Of a stretch of DNA of 5,180 bases, positions 1 through 5,180 are shown one piece after another. Numbering within the stretch: the stretch's first letter is position 1; the number at the start of each line of letters is the position of its first letter. A program made the translations under genes and the position numbers. The notes under the pieces were generated by a model, which was given only the letters and a program-made list of their open reading frames with translations, had not been told where the DNA came from and searched no databases. Origin of the DNA: an uncultured Dyadobacter sp. (GTDB lineage Bacteria > Bacteroidota > Bacteroidia > Cytophagales > Spirosomataceae); the NCBI GenBank assembly GCA_937880795.1, contig CALGRQ010000436.1, forward strand, positions 1 to 5,180, read 5' to 3'.

Positions 1-1
1 G

Positions 2-2428
2 GGACGTAGTGTTCAGAAGATCGCTCATGTGGCGTCCTTTAAATTACCCGAAAAGGGAGGTGACTGGATTGCCTATCAGTTAGACTTACCGGCGGGGCCC
101 AAGGTAAAAAAGGATTCAACAGCCAAAGTCGTCAAAAGTCCTAAAAAGGAAAGCGATGAAAATGGCTATCGTTTGGTAGTTAGAAATCTTAAAACCGGTA
201 AGGAGGAGACCTTTCCGTATGTGAAGGAATATACGGTTTCAGAAGATGGTAAATGGCTGAGCTTTGCTTCCACCGGGAATGATTCTACCACAAAAGCGGG
301 TGTGTATGTGTGGGAGGCTGTTTCTCAGTCGGCTCGGTTGATTCATGAAGGATTAAGTAAACATCAGTTTACCAAATTGACACTTTCAAAATCGGCCGAT
401 CAACTGGCATTTGTAGCAGACCTGGACACCAATGCGAAAACACAGGTACGGCTTCCAAAACTATATTACTGGAAAAATGGTATAGAAAAGGCACAGCAAA
501 TTGCCGATGAGAGTAATCAGCCTGGACAAACAGGCTGGTTGGTGAGTGCCCACCGTGCACCGGAGTTCTCTAAGGATGGAACTAAACTATATTTTGGCAC
601 CAACCCTAAGCCAGTAGTGGCAGACACAACCCTTCTTCCGGAAGAAATTGTAAATGTCGAAGTTTGGCATTGGCGCGATAAGCAATTACAAACACGTCAA
701 AAGGTGAATGCTGATCAGGATAAAAAACGATCTCATTTGGCTGTATACCATATTGGTGGCAAGAAATTGGTGCAACTCGGTAACGAATCTCTGACCAGAA
801 CACAACTTGTCAATGAAGGTAATGCTGATTTTATTCTCGCTACTTCTGATACAAAATATTCATACGCCCATTGGGATTGGAACCCCAAGGTGGATGCTTA
901 CCTGATCAACTTAAAAGACGGGTCACAAAAGCTGATTAAAGAAAAACTCGAAGGTAATGTGCAAATGTCGCCCGAAGGAAAATATGCATATTGGTTTTCG
1001 AACCCCGATACTTCCTGGTTTGCATATGATGTGGCCAAGGAACAGTTGATTAGGCTGACTACCAATGCACCAGTGAAATTTGCAGACGAGCAAGACGATC
1101 ATCCCGATTTTCCGGATCCATATGGCATTGCCGGGTGGACTAAGGGTGATGAGAGCATATTGATCAACGATCGTTACGATATATGGGAAGTGTTTCCGAC
1201 AGACCCACAATCACTCAAAAAATTAACCAACGGACGTGCTGAAAAGCGTAAATACCGGTACCAAAAGTTGGATTCAGAGGAGCGTAATATCGACCGGTCG
1301 CAACCGTTTTTACTATCTGCGTTTCATGAAACTACCAAGCAAGAGGGTTATTACCGCCTGCATAACAATGGTACGATTACTAAATTACATGAGGGTGATT
1401 TCAAAGTAGGCAGCGCTGTTTTGAAGGCAAAAAATGGAAGCCAGATTCTATTTACGAAGGAGAATTTTCAAAACTATCCAGACTATTATCTGACTGATTC
1501 CGATTTTAAAAAGGTTTCCAAAATCACCAATACCAATCCGCAACAGCAGCAGTATAGCTGGGGTTCGGTGGAGCTGGTGAAATGGATGGCTGGGGATGGC
1601 ACACCGTTGCAAGGACTTCTATATAAACCGGAAAACTTTGACCCGAAGAAGAAGTACCCAATGATGGTTTATTACTACGAAAAGAATTCAGATAATTTAC
1701 ATGCACATATTGTCCCTAAACCGATCCGGTCGTATGTAAATTTTAGCTATTTCGCGAGTAACGGGTATCTTGTATTTGTTCCGGATATCTACTACCAGAT
1801 CGGGTATCCAGGCCAAAGTGCATACAACTGTTTAATTCCCGGCGTGATCAGCCAAATTGATAAAGGATTTGTGGATCGTGACCGTATCGGTATTTCTGGC
1901 CATAGTTGGGGTGGATATCAAACGGCTTATCTTATTACACAAACCAATTTATTCCGTGCTGCCGAAGCCGGTGCACCGGTTTCCAATATGACGAGTGCAT
2001 ATGGAGGTGTTCGCTGGGATACGGGTTTGATCCGTCAGGCTCAGTACGAAAAGACACAAAGCCGTATTGGTGGAACGCTATGGGAAAAACCCATGCAGTT
2101 TATCGAAAACTCACCGTTGTTTTATGCGCCCAAAATACAAACGCCGCTATTGATGATGCACAACGACGATGATGGTGCCGTGCCTTGGTATCAGGGAATT
2201 GAGTTTTATATGGCATTGAAAAGACTGGATAAACCTGTTTGGATGCTTAACTATAATGGCGAAAAGCACGGTTTGGGAAAACGCCAGAATATGAAGGATT
2301 TTGCCATTCGGTTGTATCAATATTTTGATTATTACCTCAAAGATGCGCCTCAACCTGCATGGTTGGAAGAAGGTTTACCCTATATTGAAAAAGGGATTAA
2401 TCAACATCTTGAACCGTTGAAAAAATGA
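2..2428 (+). CDS. S9 family serine peptidase (prolyl oligopeptidase type), 5'-truncated by window edge
   Basis: This is a serine peptidase of the prolyl oligopeptidase/DPP family, expected to cleave peptides in the periplasm or at the cell surface. The frame is open from base 2, and the residues before the GTG at 29 (G-R-S-V-Q-K-I-A-H) read as normal protein, so the true start with its signal peptide lies upstream. From memory, Bacteroidota relatives are around 930-960 residues, so roughly 120-150 are missing. Counting from the GTG, residues 1 to about 505 form a beta-propeller-like region with repeated strand motifs such as SEDGKWLSFAS, SKDGTKLYFGT and SPEGKYAYWFS. From about 510 an alpha/beta-hydrolase domain follows. 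The triad is visible: Ser626 in GHSWGG (codon 1904-1906), Asp715 in HNDDDGAVPW (2171-2173) and His747 in NGEKHGL (2267-2269). The frame is intact to the TGA at 2426, followed by a terminator. Substrate is unknown. The family call is firm; the exact subfamily is less sure. Confidence 0.93.
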   Translation, partial: GRSVQKIAHVASFKLPEKGGDWIAYQLDLPAGPKVKKDSTAKVVKSPKKESDENGYRLVVRNLKTGKEETFPYVKEYTVSEDGKWLSFASTGNDSTTKAGVYVWEAVSQSARLIHEGLSKHQFTKLTLSKSADQLAFVADLDTNAKTQVRLPKLYYWKNGIEKAQQIADESNQPGQTGWLVSAHRAPEFSKDGTKLYFGTNPKPVVADTTLLPEEIVNVEVWHWRDKQLQTRQKVNADQDKKRSHLAVYHIGGKKLVQLGNESLTRTQLVNEGNADFILATSDTKYSYAHWDWNPKVDAYLINLKDGSQKLIKEKLEGNVQMSPEGKYAYWFSNPDTSWFAYDVAKEQLIRLTTNAPVKFADEQDDHPDFPDPYGIAGWTKGDESILINDRYDIWEVFPTDPQSLKKLTNGRAEKRKYRYQKLDSEERNIDRSQPFLLSAFHETTKQEGYYRLHNNGTITKLHEGDFKVGSAVLKAKNGSQILFTKENFQNYPDYYLTDSDFKKVSKITNTNPQQQQYSWGSVELVKWMAGDGTPLQGLLYKPENFDPKKKYPMMVYYYEKNSDNLHAHIVPKPIRSYVNFSYFASNGYLVFVPDIYYQIGYPGQSAYNCLIPGVISQIDKGFVDRDRIGISGHSWGGYQTAYLITQTNLFRAAEAGAPVSNMTSAYGGVRWDTGLIRQAQYEKTQSRIGGTLWEKPMQFIENSPLFYAPKIQTPLLMMHNDDDGAVPWYQGIEFYMALKRLDKPVWMLNYNGEKHGLGKRQNMKDFAIRLYQYFDYYLKDAPQPAWLEEGLPYIEKGINQHLEPLKK

Positions 2429-2431
2429 CAT

Positions 2432-2474
2432 AAAAATGGGGCTGTTTTCAATCAAAGACAGCCCCATTTTTTTT
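2432..2474. terminator. Bidirectional intrinsic terminator between convergent genes
   Basis: A perfect 14-bp stem is formed by AAAAATGGGGCTGT (2432-2445) and ACAGCCCCATTTTT (2458-2471). It can be extended inward by a T-G and two T-A pairs, leaving a six-base loop at 2449-2454. A run of eight T (2467-2474) follows on the plus strand. The A run at 2432-2436 gives a T run when read on the minus strand. It begins 4 bases after the peptidase stop codon and ends 8 bases before the end of the opposing hydrolase gene. It therefore fits a rho-independent terminator serving both genes, though the minus-strand T run is shorter. Confidence 0.9.
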
Positions 2475-2481
2475 GTATAGA

Positions 2482-3762
2482 TTACTCGACCACTTTCACC
2501 CCCACATATGAACCTTGTGCTCCGGAGGTATACACGCGGTGGCGGGCACTTTGAAAATCATTTTCAGAAGCCTTATAGATATTTACAAATTTTTGAGGAT
2601 TACGATCCACCAGCGGGAACCAGCTGCTCTGTACTTGCACCATGATCTTGTGTCCTTTTTTAAACCGATGTGCCGCATCCTGCATATCAAACTTTACATT
2701 TTCAATCTGATTAGGAACCATAGGTTCGGGCTTGGAGAAGCTTTTTCGGAATTTAGCGCGCATCACTTCCCCACGTACCAGCAACTGGAAGCCCCCCATT
2801 TTCAGGTTTGGGTTAACGGGGCTATCGTTGGGAGCATCACCTGGATATACGTCAATCAGCTTCACAATAAAATCTGCATCCGTTCCTGTGGTGGATACGT
2901 GCAGGTCGGCAAATACATTTCCGGATATGGTTACGTCCTCTGTCAATACCTCGGATTCATAGACCAGTACGTCGGGGCGCGATGCCGCAAACCGTTGATC
3001 CTCATACATAAAGTCACTACCACGAACAATACGAATTTCCGAAGTAAATGGTACTGGTTTGGCCGGATCACTCGTAAATTCATGGAATGACGGCTTTACA
3101 CCCACTTGGGTGATTGACATCGTTGGAGAAAAAGATAAAGATCCGTCGGGATGAAAATACAGTTTTTTATCCACGGTATTCTTAGGAGGCCATTGGTCAT
3201 ATTTTCGCCATTCATTGGCTCCAGTTTCAAAAATGTATGCTTTGGGAAGTGCATGTACCTTCGCATCTTTTAAATAGTGATTATAGAAAGGAAGCTCGAT
3301 TTCCTGCTGATAAAAATTACTGGTTTTAGCTCCAAACCGGATATTCCCCAGCGACTCACCGGTTCCACGTGCCCAGCCTCCATGAATCCAGGGCCCCATT
3401 ACCAGCAGATTTTCGGATTTGGGTTGATGGGCCTCAATGCCTGCGAAGGTTTTAAGCGGACCGTATAAATCTTCCTGATCAAACCATCCGCCCACCACCA
3501 TCACAGCGGGTTTGACGTCTTTAAGATGAGGGACCGGAGTCCGCGATTCCCAGAAGGTATCATATACTTCATGTTCCATCAGCTGATTCCAGATCTTATT
3601 TTGACCCTTTAATATATGGGCATTGATATTTTTGATCGGTCCCAGCTTTTTGTAAAACGCATAGGAGTCTGGCGTGCCATAGTCTGAAAAACCAGGCGTA
3701 CCCTTGGTGGTTGGAAGAGGCCTTGGAGCCCCGAAAGAGGATATGAAAGAGAAACTACCCAT
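2482..3762 (-). CDS. C-terminal piece of the split CocE/NonD hydrolase, with the Asp/His of the triad and the PepX C-terminal domain
   Basis: This frame, 426 residues from the ATG at 3762, is the in-frame remainder of the hydrolase. That Met is probably an internal residue, because family-like residues (G-A-F-F-L) precede it in the same frame. It carries the cap region (G-T-P-D-S-Y-A-F-Y-K-K-L-G-P), Asp95 in V-V-G-G-W-F-D-Q-E-D, His127 in M-G-P-W-I-H-G-G-W-A-R-G, and a C-terminal jelly-roll-type domain from about residue 190 to the end. That end includes the conserved stretch V-Q-S-S-W-F-P-L-V-D-R-N-P-Q-K-F. It has no signal peptide or nucleophile of its own. Its ATG overlaps the stop of the upstream frame (ATGGGTAG, 3762-3755), so translation by re-initiation is possible but unproven. 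No purine-rich ribosome site precedes it. The TAA stop at 2484-2482 lies next to the shared terminator. Confidence 0.72.
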   Translation of the reverse strand: MGSFSFISSFGAPRPLPTTKGTPGFSDYGTPDSYAFYKKLGPIKNINAHILKGQNKIWNQLMEHEVYDTFWESRTPVPHLKDVKPAVMVVGGWFDQEDLYGPLKTFAGIEAHQPKSENLLVMGPWIHGGWARGTGESLGNIRFGAKTSNFYQQEIELPFYNHYLKDAKVHALPKAYIFETGANEWRKYDQWPPKNTVDKKLYFHPDGSLSFSPTMSITQVGVKPSFHEFTSDPAKPVPFTSEIRIVRGSDFMYEDQRFAASRPDVLVYESEVLTEDVTISGNVFADLHVSTTGTDADFIVKLIDVYPGDAPNDSPVNPNLKMGGFQLLVRGEVMRAKFRKSFSKPEPMVPNQIENVKFDMQDAAHRFKKGHKIMVQVQSSWFPLVDRNPQKFVNIYKASENDFQSARHRVYTSGAQGSYVGVKVVE

Positions 3763-4363
3763 GAGGAAAAAGGCACCAGTCGGTAACAGGGGCTTGGGGC
3801 GAAGCCACTTTTACCGCGGGGTGAGCCTCTATGGCTGTCATGGTGGCATAAAATCCGGGAGCTGAAATTCCCCAGGTGCCTACCCTACCGCTGTTTCCAT
3901 TGACGTTTTTTAACAACCATTCCACGGTGTCATAAGTGTCCGAGGTTTCGTCAATATCCTTATTGGATTTTTTATGAGGTATATACGGTCTGCATGCTTC
4001 AAATTCACCTTCCGACATGTATTTACCTCGAACATCTTGATATACTATAATATATCCGTCTTTGGCAAAATGCATACTTGGTCCAATGCTCGATTTAAAA
4101 AGAGAATCGCCATATGGTGCTACGCTATAAGGTGTCCGGTTGAGCAGTATGGGGTACTTTTTATTTTCCGTGGCGTCTTTGGGAATATAAATGGAGGTAA
4201 ACAGTTTGATCCCGTCACGCATGGGAATCTGCCGTTCGATCTTGTGATAGTGTTGACGGATATATACCGAATCTTCATTAATCTTAGGTTGCGCATAGAG
4301 GGTTACCGAAAAGATCATCATTAAAAAGATCCATAATCCAGACTGATAAGGACGAAGTAGCAT
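3755..4363 (-). CDS. N-terminal piece of the split CocE/NonD hydrolase, carrying the nucleophile
   Basis: This 202-residue frame starts at the ATG 4363-4361; an in-frame TAA at 4372-4370 just upstream excludes a longer start. Residues 1-24 look like a signal peptide (basic start, hydrophobic core W-I-F-L-M-M-I-F-S-V, cleavage likely at L-Y-A|Q), so the product would be exported. Then come the family landmarks: I-P-M-R-D-G-I-K-L (46-54), L-N-R-T-P-Y with Tyr79 (the equivalent of the oxyanion-hole tyrosine of cocaine esterase), Y-Q-D-V-R-G-K-Y and the nucleophile elbow G-I-S-A-P-G-F-Y with Ser167 (codon 3865-3863). Relatives usually have Tyr after this Ser; here it is Ala (GCT). The last six residues, C-L-F-P-H-G, after Trp196 are out-of-frame sequence. 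Alone this piece lacks the Asp and His of the triad and should not be active. Confidence 0.75.
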   Translation of the reverse strand: MLLRPYQSGLWIFLMMIFSVTLYAQPKINEDSVYIRQHYHKIERQIPMRDGIKLFTSIYIPKDATENKKYPILLNRTPYSVAPYGDSLFKSSIGPSMHFAKDGYIIVYQDVRGKYMSEGEFEACRPYIPHKKSNKDIDETSDTYDTVEWLLKNVNGNSGRVGTWGISAPGFYATMTAIEAHPAVKVASPQAPVTDWCLFPHG

Positions 4364-4417
4364 AGGTTTTTATATAGGCTGAAAAATTTGTGATGTCTCT
4401 GGCAATTTACAGACTTC

Positions 4418-4432
4418 ATGGTTTTAAACCAT
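4418..4432. repeat. Perfect 7-bp-arm palindrome, possible operator
   Basis: The sequence ATGGTTT-T-AAACCAT has perfectly complementary 7-base arms around one central base. It lies 55 bases upstream of the hydrolase start. A one-base centre rules out a stable hairpin, so if it has a role it is more likely a binding site for a dimeric regulator. No second copy was seen in the window, so function is only a guess. Confidence 0.35.
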
Positions 4433-4507
4433 TAGAACCACGATTTACACGGTTAAATTAATTCCATACCAACAGTATTTTTCTAAAAAATGCACTTTTT
4501 GACTCAT

Positions 4508-4520
4508 TGATATGATATCA
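4508..4520. repeat. Perfect 6-bp-arm palindrome upstream of the GMC gene, possible operator
   Basis: TGATAT-G-ATATCA has perfect 6-base arms around one base and ends 25 bases before the GMC start codon, just downstream of the TTTG at 4498-4501. The position suits an operator overlapping the promoter or transcription start. In such A+T-rich DNA a match of this length can easily arise by chance. Confidence 0.25.
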
Positions 4521-4545
4521 CCTTGACCTGAAAAAATACTAAACC

Positions 4546-5180
4546 ATGGCTAACTTTAATATAGATGCAAGATCCCAACAAACCTTTGACGCAATTGTAG
4601 TTGGTACGGGTATAAGTGGCGGCTGGGCAGCCAAAGAGCTGACAGAAAAAGGATTAAAGACCCTTGTTTTAGATCGGGGAAAGGATGTGAAGCATATCGT
4701 GGATTATCCGACAACGAATATGCAGCCTTGGGAATTTGAGCACCTCGGTCAACCCTCCCTTGCGATACGAGAACAGAATCCTATTGCTAGTAAGCATTAT
4801 ATTTTTAAGGAAGATGCCATGCACTTTGTCGTGAAAGATGCACATCATCCATATATACAGGATAAACCTTTCGATTGGATGCGGGGCTACCAGGTGGGTG
4901 GACGTTCGTTGCTGTGGGCACGGCAGGCCCAGCGTTGGTCGGATTACGACTTTGATGGGCCCGCACGGGACGGTTTTGCCGTGGATTGGCCTATACGTTA
5001 TGCCGACATTGCGCCTTGGTATAGTTATGTAGAGAAGTTTGCGGGTATTTCCGGAAATCGGGACGGTTTACCGCAGCTGCCCGATGGCGAGTTTTTACCA
5101 CCGCATGAATTAAACTGTGTAGAAAAGCATTTTAGCAGTGCAACTGCTAAAAACTATAATAATACTCGCCCGATCATCAT
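4546..5180 (+). CDS. GMC family FAD-dependent oxidoreductase, 3'-truncated by window edge
   Basis: The frame encodes 211 residues plus two bases with no stop before the right edge. GMC enzymes oxidise alcohols or sugars using FAD, and full members have about 550-580 residues, so roughly a third is present. The start at ATG 4546 is well fixed: an in-frame TAA lies at 4540-4542, and the next Met (residue 59) would cut off the FAD site. Residues 15-25 (D-A-I-V-V-G-T-G-I-S-G) form the Rossmann GxGxxG motif (Gly20, 22, 25), and V-L-D-R-G has Asp43 where the FAD ribose is bound. R-G-Y-Q-V-G-G-R-S-L-L-W (113-124) is the GMC signature region that contacts the flavin. No signal peptide is visible. In Bacteroidota such genes often sit beside a small gluconate 2-dehydrogenase subunit 3-like gene, which could lie just beyond the window. 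The substrate cannot be told from this part. Confidence 0.93.
   Translation, partial: MANFNIDARSQQTFDAIVVGTGISGGWAAKELTEKGLKTLVLDRGKDVKHIVDYPTTNMQPWEFEHLGQPSLAIREQNPIASKHYIFKEDAMHFVVKDAHHPYIQDKPFDWMRGYQVGGRSLLWARQAQRWSDYDFDGPARDGFAVDWPIRYADIAPWYSYVEKFAGISGNRDGLPQLPDGEFLPPHELNCVEKHFSSATAKNYNNTRPII

Larger units (their letters stand above)
2482..4363 (-). pseudogene. CocE/NonD family hydrolase (PepX/S15-like), split by an apparent internal deletion
   Basis: Together the two minus-strand frames make one hydrolase of the CocE/X-Pro dipeptidyl-peptidase group: a signal peptide, a Peptidase_S15-type alpha/beta-hydrolase domain and a PepX C-terminal beta domain. The combined length is close to the family's usual 620-640 residues. 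The first frame reads normally to A-P-V-T-D-W (Trp codon 3778-3776), then runs into a TAG at 3757-3755. The second frame resumes family-like sequence at once, G-A-F-F-L-M-G-S-F-S-F, with its Gly codon (3777-3775) overlapping the Trp codon. Relatives, as I recall them, have a segment like F-x-G-D-D-F-H-H-N between these two points. Its loss as about 29 bases (3n+2) explains both the missing motif and the frame change. The catalytic Ser lies in the first piece, the Asp and His in the second. I infer a disrupted gene. A true two-piece protein or an assembly error are the alternatives. Confidence 0.82.
4364..4545. promoter_or_regulatory. Divergent intergenic region between the hydrolase and the GMC oxidoreductase
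   Basis: These 182 bases separate two genes transcribed away from each other, so both promoters should lie here. The region is A+T-rich. I could not find a convincing Bacteroidota promoter (TTTG then TAnnTTTG about 20 bases later) on either strand. The best partial hit on the plus strand is a TTTG at 4498-4501 with no good downstream box. Two perfect odd-centred palindromes lie inside and are listed separately. Neither start codon has a Shine-Dalgarno sequence; both follow short A-rich leaders, as is common in this phylum. Confidence 0.55.

Noticed and set aside
29..31. GTG at 29 as the start of the S9 peptidase gene
   Set aside because: The frame is open to base 2 with family-like residues before it, and the beta-propeller start and signal peptide are missing, so the gene enters from outside the window.
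923..1210. 95-residue minus-strand frame inside the S9 peptidase
   Set aside because: It overlaps a conserved propeller region on the opposite strand and shows no recognisable motif. Other minus-strand frames at 369, 606, 1524 and 2147 and the plus-strand frame at 1906 are likewise shadows.
2159..2188. HNDDDGAVPW in the S9 peptidase lacks the Gly of the usual H-G-x-x-D motif, suggesting a defect
   Set aside because: As I recall, the long Bacteroidota S9 peptidases commonly have H-N-D-x-D-G-A-V-P-W here, and Ser, Asp and His are all present.
2515..3090. 191-residue plus-strand frame inside the hydrolase gene
   Set aside because: It is antisense to a well-supported PepX C-terminal domain, its Cys/Ile-rich composition is not protein-like, and no promoter or start context supports it. 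The shorter antisense frames at 2732, 3277 and 3974 fail for the same reasons.
4370..4376. TATATAA just upstream of the hydrolase start as a -10 box
   Set aside because: It lies too close to the ATG to leave a leader, and no -35 or TTTG element is present at a suitable distance.
4838..5032. 64-residue plus-strand frame within the GMC gene
   Set aside because: It is an alternative frame of the GMC signature region; the GMC frame carries the clear FAD motifs.
1..5180. A new multi-gene system such as a defence island, mobile element or biosynthetic cluster
   Set aside because: Only three ordinary enzyme families are present, in convergent and divergent orientation, with no integrase, transposase, direct-repeat ends, repeat arrays or RNA genes seen.

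Overview
The window looks like chromosomal DNA of a member of the Bacteroidota, probably the Sphingobacteriales/Cytophagales side. The basis is protein style (a long S9 peptidase, a CocE/PepX-like hydrolase with a signal peptide ending in A-Q, a GMC oxidoreductase of the Bacteroidota type) and A-rich start regions without Shine-Dalgarno sequences. This placement is inferred from family resemblance recalled from memory, not from a search.

Layout: (1) positions 2-2428, plus strand, hold the 3' part of a large S9-family (prolyl oligopeptidase type) serine peptidase that enters from the left edge. (2) Positions 2432-2474 hold a strong hairpin flanked by A and T runs, which can terminate transcription from both sides. 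(3) Positions 4363-2482, minus strand, hold a CocE/NonD (X-Pro dipeptidyl-peptidase S15-like) hydrolase gene, convergent with the peptidase. It is split into two reading frames near 3776. The two frames abut exactly where the family normally carries a G-D-D-F-H-H-N-like segment, which fits a deletion of about 29 bases and not a one-base error. (4) Positions 4364-4545 are a divergent intergenic region with two perfect short palindromes. (5) From 4546 to the right edge, plus strand, lies the first third of an FAD-dependent GMC oxidoreductase, which continues past the window.

The two hydrolases both look like exported enzymes acting on peptides or esters. Nothing shows that they work together beyond a shared terminator, and the GMC gene is transcribed away from them. 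I do not see a mobile element, CRISPR array, RNA gene, defence cassette or other new multi-gene system here. The most informative point is the broken, probably decaying CocE-family gene with its split catalytic triad and altered nucleophile elbow.
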